Shown in pieces: positions 38,177 to 45,516 of a stretch of 59,161 nucleotides of DNA. The stretch is taken from the NCBI RefSeq assembly GCF_014645615.1, contig NZ_BMMB01000014.1:1-59161 (forward strand), in the 5' to 3' direction. The first letter of the stretch is position 1. Each line of letters begins with the position of its first letter. The stretch is from Paenibacillus hunanensis (GTDB taxonomy: Bacteria > Bacillota > Bacilli > Paenibacillales > Paenibacillaceae). A program made the position numbers and the translations under genes. The notes under the pieces are model-generated. The model was not told the origin of the DNA. It worked only from the letters and a program-made list of their open reading frames with translations, and did not search any database.

Positions 38177-38203
38177 AAACCCCAATAAGTATAAAGAACT
38201 TGC

Positions 38204-38488
38204 TTATGCGCCTTCTTCGATAACTTCTTCTTCCAGTCCGGCACGCTCATATTCAGCCAGTACTGCCGACTGAATCTTCTCCCGTGTGCTAGAAGAAATA
38301 GGATGCGCGATATCGCGAAACTCGCCATCCGGTGTCCGCTTACTCGGCATCGCGACAAACATCCCGTTGTTCCCATCAATTACTCGAATGTCGTGAACGA
38401 CAAATTCACTATCGATTGTGATGGAGGCAATGGCTTTCATCCGACCTTCGGAATTTACGCGGCGGAGTCTTACATCCGTGATTTCCAT
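38204..38488 (-). CDS. spoVG: SpoVG family regulator
   Basis: Small RNA/DNA-binding regulator conserved in sporulating and non-sporulating Firmicutes (virulence and cell-wall control in Staphylococcus). The 94 residues match the family start MEITDVRLRRV and the FVAMPSKRT core. AGGTGG precedes the ATG. A sigma-H-like promoter lies upstream. Its presence does not imply sporulation. Confidence 0.96.
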   Translation of the reverse strand: MEITDVRLRRVNSEGRMKAIASITIDSEFVVHDIRVIDGNNGMFVAMPSKRTPDGEFRDIAHPISSSTREKIQSAVLAEYERAGLEEEVIEEGA

Positions 38489-38619
38489 GTGTGTTCACCA
38501 CCTTTTTGCATAAAGACTTGGTTGTGTATTTCCACACATGGAAGTAAAACACCTTCTTTTTTCTGAAAATTAATTGTGTATTTTTTTGTCGGATCGCCGT
38601 TTTTTGCCGATTTCTGCCG

Positions 38620-38644
38620 AATTCAAGAAAATTGACTGATACCT
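38620..38644 (-). promoter_or_regulatory. possible sigma-H-type promoter of spoVG
   Basis: Minus strand: AGGTAT at 38639-38644 and TTGAATT ending at 38620, spacing about one base short of the B. subtilis sigma-H consensus (AGGA...GAAT). B. subtilis spoVG is a classical sigma-H gene. The AT-rich leader is about 130 nt. Confidence 0.4.
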
Positions 38645-38682
38645 ATTCTCAATTAGACTTCACAATTTATAAGCTAAATCCT

Positions 38683-39519
38683 TCAAATAATCACATTTTC
38701 AAAGTAATTTCCCGGTTGAACCGTAATTTTCTTACTTTTTGCATCAACTTCTGTTAATTTGGCGAGTGATACATAATCCGCCCACAGGCGATCTTCCACC
38801 TCTACATTGCCGGATTCTAGCAATACGCCCACACCTGCTACCGTTGCATTGAACTCCCCAAGCAGATCGACCATGCCCTGAATCGTGCCGCCTGCTTTCA
38901 TAAAATCATCGATAATCAGCACGCGCGACTTTTCCTTCAGGGCGCGTCTGGACAAGGTCATCGTATGCAGACTCTTATGCGAACCGGACACATAGTTAAT
39001 GCTAACCGCCGAGCCTTCCGTCATCTGGTGGTCACGTCGCACCAGCACAACAGGCAGATTCAGCTGCGTGCCTGTCGCATGCGCCAGCGGAATCCCTTTC
39101 GTCTCTACCGTCATGATCACATCAATCGGGGTGTCTGCAAAAACAGACGCAAAAATTTTGCCAACTTCGTTCAATGTAGCCGGCTGACCGAGCAGATCAG
39201 ACATATAGATATAATTCCCTGGCAGCAGTCGATCTGGCTGCTCCATCTGCACGCACAGCTCGCTCATAAACGAGAACGCCTTCTCTCTGGACAAACGCGG
39301 GATGTATTTCACACCACCCGCTGCACCCGCCAGCGTCTGAAGCTCGCCGATGCCCTCTTCCTCGAAGACCTCTTTAATAATAGTCAGATCTTCACTGATC
39401 GATGATTTGGCCGCTCCGTACCGGTCAGCGAAGGTCGTTAATGGAATAAGCGTGTGCGGTCTTGAGGTCAAATACTGCGTCAGCTCGACCAGACGCGCGC
39501 TCCGTTTTAATTTTTTCAC
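38683..39519 (-). CDS. purR: purine operon repressor PurR
   Basis: PRPP-responsive repressor of purine genes. The 278 residues join an N-terminal winged helix (1-73) to a phosphoribosyltransferase-like domain with the PRPP loop VLIIDDFMKAGGT. The start is GTG at 39519 with GAGGAG close by. A PurBox-like sequence downstream of its promoter suggests autorepression. Confidence 0.95.
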   Translation of the reverse strand: MKKLKRSARLVELTQYLTSRPHTLIPLTTFADRYGAAKSSISEDLTIIKEVFEEEGIGELQTLAGAAGGVKYIPRLSREKAFSFMSELCVQMEQPDRLLPGNYIYMSDLLGQPATLNEVGKIFASVFADTPIDVIMTVETKGIPLAHATGTQLNLPVVLVRRDHQMTEGSAVSINYVSGSHKSLHTMTLSRRALKEKSRVLIIDDFMKAGGTIQGMVDLLGEFNATVAGVGVLLESGNVEVEDRLWADYVSLAKLTEVDAKSKKITVQPGNYFENVII

Positions 39520-39571
39520 TTTAACTCCTCACCATCTACGAAAATTTACATTTTTATCCTAAAAAAATCCC

Positions 39572-39584
39572 AAATCCGAATAAT
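39572..39584. promoter_or_regulatory. PurBox-like operator at purR
   Basis: AAATCCGAATAAT matches the B. subtilis PurBox consensus AWWWCCGAACWWT at 12 of 13 positions and lies at about +1 of the purR promoter. I do not see the usual second, inverted box. Confidence 0.55.
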
Positions 39585-39591
39585 TAAAGTG

Positions 39592-39620
39592 AATATAACA
39601 TTTTTGTACGGCTTTGTAAA
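39592..39620 (-). promoter_or_regulatory. purR promoter
   Basis: Minus strand: -35 TTTACA at 39615-39620, 17-nt spacer, -10 TATATT at 39592-39597, directly after the ispE terminator. Confidence 0.7.
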
Positions 39621-39626
39621 AGAAAA

Positions 39627-39685
39627 TCGCAATCTTTTTCCAAATGTCTCCTTCATGCTTGAAGGCTTTTGGAAAAAGATTGCGA
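39627..39685 (-). terminator. ispE terminator
   Basis: An 18-bp perfect stem (TCGCAATCTTTTTCCAAA with its complement) plus an inner CCTTC/GAAGG hairpin, 10 nt after the ispE stop and followed by TTTTCTTTT on the minus strand. Confidence 0.85.
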
Positions 39686-39695
39686 CCTGGACTTC

Positions 39696-40550
39696 TCAGG
39701 TTAACATACGTACAGCATATACCTCATGGCAAAATCCACGTAGCCCATTATAAATGCGTGCCACCTTGGATTCCTTGGAAACGAGGCCGAATACCGTTGG
39801 CCCGCTACCTGACATGAGTACACCGTCTGCACCAAGCTGCTGCATCGTCTGCTTCAGCTGCTGCACCTCTGGATAGTGACTGAGCGTCACATCCTCCAGC
39901 ACATTCCCCAGCTCACTGCATATCGCTTCAAACGATTGCTGCTCAATCGCCTTCTGCATCGCAGCTGCTGATGGATGCTGCTTAATCTGATCCGCTCTCA
40001 GACGTCCGTAGACGCCTGCTGTTGATACATTGATCGGCGGCTTTGCCAGAATGACCCAGCAATCCGGCGGGCTTGGTAGTGGCGTCAGCAGTTCGCCACG
40101 TCCTGTCGCAAGCGCTGTGCCGCCCGTAATACAAAAAGGAACATCCGAGCCAATCGAAGCGCCCAGCTCCATCATGTCCGCATGAGGGATATCCAGCTTC
40201 CACAGTCGATTCAATCCACGCAATGCGGCGGCGGCATCACTACTGCCTCCTGCCAGACCTGCGGCGACTGGAATCTGCTTGTCGATATGAATATGCACGC
40301 CCTGGCGGATACCGTAGCGCTCCTTGATCTTGTTCGCAGCCTGATAGGCAAGATTTTTATCATCCAGAGGGATGTAACCAGCCTGACTGGATATCGTGAT
40401 CGTATTACCGGACAGCTCCGTAATCGTTAATCGATCGGCGAGATCGACCATCGTCATGATCATCTCTACCTCGTGGTACCCGTCCGGGCGCTTGTGCAGC
40501 ACATCCAGCATCAGATTTATTTTCGCTGGCGCTTTTTCATATAGCTTCAT
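39696..40550 (-). CDS. ispE: 4-diphosphocytidyl-2-C-methyl-D-erythritol kinase
   Basis: GHMP kinase of the MEP isoprenoid pathway. The 284 residues have the start APAKINLMLDV and the ATP loop PVAAGLAGGSSDAAAALRG (near 92-110), with SGSGPTVFG near the C-terminus. GGAGG lies 6 nt before the ATG. The ATG overlaps the stop of a short hydrophobic ORF (ATGA). Confidence 0.97.
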   Translation of the reverse strand: MKLYEKAPAKINLMLDVLHKRPDGYHEVEMIMTMVDLADRLTITELSGNTITISSQAGYIPLDDKNLAYQAANKIKERYGIRQGVHIHIDKQIPVAAGLAGGSSDAAAALRGLNRLWKLDIPHADMMELGASIGSDVPFCITGGTALATGRGELLTPLPSPPDCWVILAKPPINVSTAGVYGRLRADQIKQHPSAAAMQKAIEQQSFEAICSELGNVLEDVTLSHYPEVQQLKQTMQQLGADGVLMSGSGPTVFGLVSKESKVARIYNGLRGFCHEVYAVRMLT

Positions 40551-40672
40551 GAGGTTCCTCCACCTTCAACATTCCGTCCGTTCTTATTGTTACTGTATCC
40601 GTCGACATACTGGAGAGCATAAATAGCCACTCCGGTAACGCCCACACATAGCAGGTAGCTAGGTATAGCCAC
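40547..40672 (-). CDS. candidate small hydrophobic ORF coupled to ispE
   Basis: A GTG-started frame of 41 residues (or 52 from TTG at 40705) whose stop overlaps the ispE ATG as ATGA. The N-terminal half is strongly hydrophobic (AIPSYLLCVGVTGVAIYAL) and the tail is polar (Asn, Lys, Gly), like a small membrane protein. Against it: no clear ribosome site at either start, and a good -10 (40683-40688) falls within the longer version. It lies where sspF sits in relatives, but has no similarity to a spore protein. Confidence 0.3.
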   Translation of the reverse strand: MAIPSYLLCVGVTGVAIYALQYVDGYSNNKNGRNVEGGGTS

Positions 40673-40682
40673 GAATATTCCA

Positions 40683-40711
40683 ATTATAGAAAAAATGAAT
40701 TGCAAAGTCTA
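40683..40711 (-). promoter_or_regulatory. ispE promoter
   Basis: Minus strand: -35 TAGACT at 40706-40711, 17-nt spacer, -10 TATAAT at 40683-40688, after the veg terminator. Confidence 0.6.
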
Positions 40712-40721
40712 TTCACAAAGC

Positions 40722-40756
40722 AAAACAGTCTCTACCCCCGCAGGAGATAAAGACTG
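40722..40756 (-). terminator. veg terminator
   Basis: Imperfect stem CAGTCTTTATCTCC / GGGGGTAGAGACTG followed by TTTTGCTTT on the minus strand, 21 nt after the veg stop. Confidence 0.75.
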
Positions 40757-40776
40757 CCTTATCATAAAACAGTTAT

Positions 40777-41052
40777 TCAATTCCCAGCGTACTCGACACT
40801 TGTATGGGAATCATCCTCGCAAACTGTGATTTCAACCGAGTCGGTTAATACGTCTGCGTAGCTGTAAGACACTCGTTCAAAAGTTTGATGCTCATCATCA
40901 AGCTTTACAGTAAAAACAGAAGGGTAGGTTTCTTCCAAAATTCCGGTACGTTCAATGGTCTTTTTCCGACCACCGTGTGCGCGCAATGTGATTTTGTGCC
41001 CTACATGAGCATCAAGATTGCGTTTGATTTCGGTAAGCGCATTGTTAGCCAT
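40777..41052 (-). CDS. veg: Veg protein
   Basis: Highly expressed small protein; in B. subtilis it stimulates biofilm matrix genes, apparently by opposing SinR. The 91 residues keep the family core (GGRKKTIERTGILEETYPSVF and FERVSYSYADVLT). I start it at ATG 41052 (MANNAL), with AGAGGTGG 8 nt upstream; GTG codons upstream extend the frame by four residues. Its promoter is close to perfect. Confidence 0.95.
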   Translation of the reverse strand: MANNALTEIKRNLDAHVGHKITLRAHGGRKKTIERTGILEETYPSVFTVKLDDEHQTFERVSYSYADVLTDSVEITVCEDDSHTSVEYAGN

Positions 41053-41081
41053 GCTCACAACCACCTCTTTTCCTACCTCCT

Positions 41082-41110
41082 ATTGTAACAAAAAGGAAAA
41101 GAATTGTCAA
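41082..41110 (-). promoter_or_regulatory. veg promoter
   Basis: Minus strand: -35 TTGACA at 41105-41110, 17-nt spacer, -10 TACAAT at 41082-41087, with AT-rich DNA upstream like an UP element. The hexamers and spacing equal those of the strong B. subtilis veg promoter. Confidence 0.88.
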
Positions 41111-41182
41111 TCAAATATTAAATTATGCTACACAAAATTTATTTTGTCAATGATTTTTTTGTGAGGTGCTAAAAAGCTCGCT

Positions 41183-42067
41183 TTAACGAATCCCTGCTGC
41201 CAGGAATACATCGCTCAAACGTCCATATTCCTCAATGCTCAGCGTCTCCCCACGACGGGATGGCTCGATACCAGCCTCCGCGAGAAGCTGCTCCAGCTGT
41301 TCGCGATCGCTTCCGCTGAAATAACGTGTTTTGAGGTTGTTGGCAATCGTTTTACGGCGCTGAACAAAGCATGCCTGCATCAGCTCGAAGAAATGCTGCT
41401 CATCCTGTACATGCACAGGTGGCTCCTCACGCAGCTTGAGACGAATCACCGCTGATTCCACATTCGGCTGCGGAATAAATACCGTTTTCGGCACGATACA
41501 TACCAGCTCTGGGATGCAGTAATATTGAACAGCGATGCTCAGGCTGCCATAATCCTTGCCACCTGGCGCAGCTGCCATACGCTGTGCGACTTCCTTCTGA
41601 ATCATCACGACGATATTATCGAGCGGAAGCTTCTCTTCCAGCAGCTTCATCAGAATCGGTGTAGTGACGTAATACGGCAAATTCGCAACAACACTGACCT
41701 TATCCACATTGGCAAAATCCTCACGGAACAGCTCCTGTAGATCGACCTTGAGTACATCACCATGACGCACACGCACATTATCATAGTCACCGAGCGAGTC
41801 TTGTAAAATCGGCAGCAGACGCTGATCGATCTCTACCGCGGTCACATTATGCGCCTGACGTGCCAGACGCTCTGTCAATGCACCGATCCCCGGTCCGATC
41901 TCCAACGCACCACGCTGTTCATTCAAGTCCGCTGCGTCGACAATTTTATTCAAAATATTACTATCGATCAAAAAGTTCTGACCGAGGCTCTTTTTAAACG
42001 AAAAGCCGTGCTTATTAATAATCTCTTTCGTCCGTCCGGGCGTGGCGATATCGTGTCTATCATTCAT
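41183..42067 (-). CDS. ksgA: 16S rRNA (adenine1518/1519-N6)-dimethyltransferase
   Basis: Dimethylates two adenines in the 3' end of 16S rRNA. The 294 residues include SLGQNFLID, the SAM motif EIGPGIGALT and the catalytic NLPYYVTTP. I start at ATG 42067 (MNDRHD) with GGAGG 12 nt upstream; the longer frame to 42172 runs into rnmV and is not conserved. It overlaps rnmV by 8 nt. In relatives yabG follows it; here veg follows directly. Confidence 0.96.
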   Translation of the reverse strand: MNDRHDIATPGRTKEIINKHGFSFKKSLGQNFLIDSNILNKIVDAADLNEQRGALEIGPGIGALTERLARQAHNVTAVEIDQRLLPILQDSLGDYDNVRVRHGDVLKVDLQELFREDFANVDKVSVVANLPYYVTTPILMKLLEEKLPLDNIVVMIQKEVAQRMAAAPGGKDYGSLSIAVQYYCIPELVCIVPKTVFIPQPNVESAVIRLKLREEPPVHVQDEQHFFELMQACFVQRRKTIANNLKTRYFSGSDREQLEQLLAEAGIEPSRRGETLSIEEYGRLSDVFLAAGIR

Positions 42068-42662
42068 TGGATTGCTGTTCCTCCGCTTCAAGTTGTGAAA
42101 GTGCTGCCGCGAATTCCTCGCGGGTGATGCCAAATATACGTAGCCGTTTATGAAATTGCTTGCCGTTGCCATAACCGATGCCGAGCAGATTGCCCATTTT
42201 CATCCGGCGTGCGGCAGCTTGCTTATGAATGACCAGTCCGGTCGTAATCAGATCATCCCAATCGATGAGCGTCTCTGCCTCTGGCATTTCCGTATGCACA
42301 CGTGCCAGAGCTGCCCGAATCGCTTCAGGCGATGCATTCTCGACTCCGATATCGCCTTTTAACGTCGCTTCACTCTCCGGGATAAAGGCATGCTTACAGC
42401 CCGGTACCTTCTGTGAGACGATTTTGCGTATCCGCTCTCCAGCATGATCGGGATCGGTCAAAATGATAACCCCTCTACGCTCCTGTGCCAGACGTACACG
42501 ACGAATCACGTGAGCGCCAATCGCGGAGCCACCCGTTTCGATCGTATCCGCTTCGACTGCACGCTTAATCGCTACTGTATCGTCCCGTCCCTCTACAACA
42601 ATGACCTCTTTAATCAATGGATGGTACGCTTCCCTTCCGGATCGGGGGCGTACAGACGTCAT
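42060..42662 (-). CDS. rnmV: ribonuclease M5
   Basis: Matures 5S rRNA. The 200-residue protein has a Toprim domain with the catalytic Glu in VVEGRDD (about 22-28) and the DxD-type motif LTDPDHAGERIR, then the RNase M5 C-terminal domain. A Gly/Lys-rich site AAAAGGAA is close to the ATG. It is coupled to ksgA by overlap. Confidence 0.94.
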   Translation of the reverse strand: MTSVRPRSGREAYHPLIKEVIVVEGRDDTVAIKRAVEADTIETGGSAIGAHVIRRVRLAQERRGVIILTDPDHAGERIRKIVSQKVPGCKHAFIPESEATLKGDIGVENASPEAIRAALARVHTEMPEAETLIDWDDLITTGLVIHKQAAARRMKMGNLLGIGYGNGKQFHKRLRIFGITREEFAAALSQLEAEEQQSNE

Positions 42663-42721
42663 TTCCTTTTCCCCGCGATCATATTCATATTGTCCTCAGT
42701 ATAACAAAACAACAAACAAAA

Positions 42722-42743
42722 AGAAGGGGAATCATCCCCTTCT
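42722..42743 (-). terminator. yabE terminator
   Basis: Nine-bp stem AGAAGGGGA / TCCCCTTCT with a 4-nt loop, then TTTTGTTTG on the minus strand, about 90 nt beyond yabE. Confidence 0.82.
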
Positions 42744-42830
42744 CCTGTTGGTTCCTATACGCTCATGGTTAATAATGCTTATATCATATAACAGTCCTGC
42801 CAGCACAGGCAACCGATTTGTACCGATAAA

Positions 42831-43931
42831 TTAAGGTTTTACCGGCCCGATCACATAGACCGTATAACCGGACTTGCGTCCGAACGCTCTTGCCTGGCTC
42901 AGGCTATCAATATATACGTCAATCTTATTGCCGTTAATGGCGCTGCCGGTATCTTCTGCACGGCGGTAACCGAGGCCTTCAATGTAGACCCACCATCCCA
43001 TTGGGATCACGTCGGTATCTACGGCAATCGTCCGTCCTTCTGTCACTCGCGTTCCAGATGCAGTACGTGTACCCAGTCCTGGCTCCTGAGAGGAGTAGGC
43101 TGTCAGCGTAACATTATTCAATACTTTGGCATAAGAGAAATCTTTGTCGGAATTTGAACTGGACGAAGCACTCGCTGCAAGCAACTTAGGCTGCTCTTTT
43201 TTCGTACCGATCGCAACGATCTTGTCCTGTACATCAGCGGTTGTCTTTTTATCAATCATGCGCTTGGAGACGAACTCTCCGTCTTCGTATACCTTCTCGA
43301 TATACTGGACAACCTTACCTTTTTGACCACTCTGAATGAGCTTTGTTTTACCTTCCAGCAGACTGCCGTCTTCTTTCTGAACGACCTGATAAGGCAGCTC
43401 AACGACCTGTTTGGCCACAAAGGAAGTTGTTCTAACTACCTTGATGTCCATATCATGCTGGACGCCCGCTTCCACCGGAGGTGTTAGCTTGTCTTCTTTA
43501 CCGAGATCGATCCCGGCTTGTTCCAGTGTATTCCCAACCGTTTTGGCTGTAGTGTACACCTGTTTTGTTTTACCGTCTGCCGTAATATTTACGGCTACCG
43601 CATGGTTAATGTATACCTTGTCGCCATCCTGGATTGCTCCGTTCATGGACATTGATACTTTATCCTGTGGTGCTACTTGAATATTTTGTTCAGCCAGCAG
43701 ATCCGATAGCTGTAGCTTATGGGTTTCGACCATTTGAGCTTTGCCATCAATAACGACATAAATATTTTTGCTTGCCTGCATATACATCAACCAGAGTGCC
43801 ATGGCAATAACCACAATCACTGCCAGTGAAGTGAGCAGTACAGAGCGTAGATTTTTTTGCTTCCAACGCAGCGCGTAAGACATGCTGGATGAGCGTGAAC
43901 CATGGGTTTCTTTGAAAGGAGCAATTCCCAC
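42831..43931 (-). CDS. yabE: YabE-like cell-wall protein with DUF348, G5 and 3D domains
   Basis: Putative peptidoglycan lytic or remodelling protein, related to resuscitation-promoting factors. The 366 residues show an N-terminal membrane anchor (about 29-51), three ubiquitin-like DUF348 repeats (55-200), a G5 domain (VELPYQVVQKEDGSLLEG to about 250), a Ser-rich linker, and a C-terminal 3D domain with its aspartates (TIAVDTDVIPMG, RRAEDTGSAINGNKIDVY). The start is GTG at 43931 with GGAGG upstream. A c-di-AMP riboswitch controls it. Confidence 0.93.
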   Translation of the reverse strand: MGIAPFKETHGSRSSSMSYALRWKQKNLRSVLLTSLAVIVVIAMALWLMYMQASKNIYVVIDGKAQMVETHKLQLSDLLAEQNIQVAPQDKVSMSMNGAIQDGDKVYINHAVAVNITADGKTKQVYTTAKTVGNTLEQAGIDLGKEDKLTPPVEAGVQHDMDIKVVRTTSFVAKQVVELPYQVVQKEDGSLLEGKTKLIQSGQKGKVVQYIEKVYEDGEFVSKRMIDKKTTADVQDKIVAIGTKKEQPKLLAASASSSSNSDKDFSYAKVLNNVTLTAYSSQEPGLGTRTASGTRVTEGRTIAVDTDVIPMGWWVYIEGLGYRRAEDTGSAINGNKIDVYIDSLSQARAFGRKSGYTVYVIGPVKP

Positions 43932-44094
43932 TTCTTCCGTCCTCCTTACATAGTCTCGCCGTCTTGCTGTAAAGAAAATGTATTATAGACGCGACTATAT
44001 CAGAATTTCCACAGGCATTATAATGCTTATGATGAAATACCGGCGCATTACGGTACTTCGTTCTAGTTGAAAATTGCCTGCGCCATGGTCAGTC

Positions 44095-44145
44095 CTAGCG
44101 GCATACCGATCCCGGATAGTGAAAACCGGGTCTTCTCTTTTTCAT
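44095..44145 (-). CDS. possible 16-codon leader peptide upstream of yabE
   Basis: ATG at 44145 preceded by AAAAGGAAG; encodes a basic 16-residue peptide (starts MKKRRPG). It lies between the riboswitch terminator and yabE, and overlaps a CCCGG/CCGGG hairpin. Size makes it weak. Confidence 0.2.
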   Translation of the reverse strand: MKKRRPGFHYPGSVCR

Positions 44146-44164
44146 TGACTTCCTTTTGCACAAA

Positions 44165-44211
44165 ACAAAAAAGCCTAGGGAAAAGTGCAAGAGCAACTCT
44201 TCCGTGGCTTC
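44165..44211 (-). terminator. riboswitch expression-platform terminator
   Basis: Stem AAGCC/GGCTT with inner GGAAGAG/CTTTTCC and a T6 run on the minus strand, immediately 3' of the c-di-AMP aptamer. c-di-AMP binding would favour this terminator. Confidence 0.8.
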
Positions 44212-44480
44212 CCGACATTGTACGTCCATTGGAAACTTAGAAAATGAGAGGTTGCCTCTGCATCGCTTACGAGGTTAGCTGTCGGGTTCGGATAAGCACT
44301 ACTGCGTGTAGATGGTACCCTGTGAGACGTCCTTCGCTCATGGCGCAAGTAGCCTCAATTCACCCCAAAGACCCTGTATCAGGAATCAAACATCTGCCTT
44401 CCGGTATTGCCGGTTAAAAGTGAATGAAGACAGCTGTTGGTTCCCCCGTTCTCCTATGTAGGAAACTCAGCGAGACCGAA
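44212..44480 (-). promoter_or_regulatory. c-di-AMP riboswitch (ydaO/yuaA class)
   Basis: The minus strand carries the conserved blocks of the ydaO aptamer in order: CTCGCTGAG, GGGGGAACC, GGGGTGAAT, GGGTACC, CCGAACCCGACAGCTAACC and TCGTAAGC. It precedes yabE, a classical target: high c-di-AMP turns off wall hydrolases. The aptamer ends next to a terminator. Confidence 0.93.
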
Positions 44481-44525
44481 TCATGGAATCTCGTGTATCG
44501 ACACGAAGATTAAATCACTGATGAA

Positions 44526-44555
44526 ATGATATCCCGAACACAACCTCACTGTAAA
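44526..44555 (-). promoter_or_regulatory. promoter of the riboswitch-yabE transcript
   Basis: Minus strand: -35 TTTACA at 44550-44555, 18-nt spacer, -10 TATCAT at 44526-44531, about 45 nt upstream of the aptamer. Confidence 0.6.
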
Positions 44556-44677
44556 GCGAGAGGCAACTCCGTTTTTCTTAAAAAGTGGTTAAAAACTTGT
44601 AACATTTCCGCATTTTTTCGTTAAAATTCATTCATATATCGGTATAGCTCGTTTTTTCATCGGTTTTTCTCTCGTTT

Positions 44678-45445
44678 TCATCGAATGCCAAATAATGCCA
44701 ACGCATTTTTTGTTGTAATTTCACTAATTTCTTCCAGACTTACCCCTTTAAGCTCGGCAGCTGTCTCTGCCACCAAACGTACATATCCAGACTCATTTCT
44801 TTTTCCACGATTAGGATGTGGAGTCAAATATGGGGAGTCCGTTTCCAGTAATAAACGATCCATCGGAACCTGCTTTAGTACCTCTTTTGGCTGCTTTGCA
44901 TTTTTGAATGTGATCGGGCCGCCAAACGAAATATGGAAGCCCATATCCAGGCACATTTTTGCCGTTTCCCAGCTACCGGAAAACGCATGCATAATGCCGC
45001 CAACCTCACTTGCTTTTTCCTCACGCAAAATCCGAACAATGTCCTCATGCGCTTCCCGATTATGAATGACAATTGGCATTTTCATCTCACGCGCCAGGCC
45101 AATTTGCTCGCGCAGTACACGATGCTGCACATCCTTCGGTGATTTATCCCAGTGATAATCCAGTCCGATTTCACCGATTGCGACTACTTTTTCATGACTG
45201 CATAAAGATGCAATCCATTCCAGATCGCCCGGCTGCATCTTGATCGCTTCGACCGGATGCCAGCCCACTGCCGCATAGATAAAATCGTATTCCTCTACTA
45301 ATTGCATCGTAGTCGGAATCGTCTCACGGTCAAATCCAATATTCACCATTCGAGTGACTCCATTATTGTAGGCACGCTCGATCACTTCTTTGCGATCCTC
45401 ATCAAAATCTTTGGAATCCAAATGGGTATGTGTATCAAATAACAT
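44678..45445 (-). CDS. tatD: TatD-family metal-dependent DNase/hydrolase
   Basis: TIM-barrel metal hydrolase with 3'-5' exonuclease activity in relatives (YabD). The 255 residues show the metal ligands in DTHTHLD, EIGLDYH, VIHNREAH, HAFSGSWE and ETDSPYL. I start at ATG 45445 (MLFDTH) since AAAGGAG lies 10 nt upstream; the ATG at 45454 is too close to that site. In B. subtilis metS lies just upstream; here an HD protein does. Confidence 0.94.
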   Translation of the reverse strand: MLFDTHTHLDSKDFDEDRKEVIERAYNNGVTRMVNIGFDRETIPTTMQLVEEYDFIYAAVGWHPVEAIKMQPGDLEWIASLCSHEKVVAIGEIGLDYHWDKSPKDVQHRVLREQIGLAREMKMPIVIHNREAHEDIVRILREEKASEVGGIMHAFSGSWETAKMCLDMGFHISFGGPITFKNAKQPKEVLKQVPMDRLLLETDSPYLTPHPNRGKRNESGYVRLVAETAAELKGVSLEEISEITTKNALALFGIR

Positions 45446-45516
45446 AGTATTCATTCTCCTTTGCAGGCTTTTTTACGTAATCGCTATGGAACTTTTTTAT
45501 CGGCTTCATACATTTT

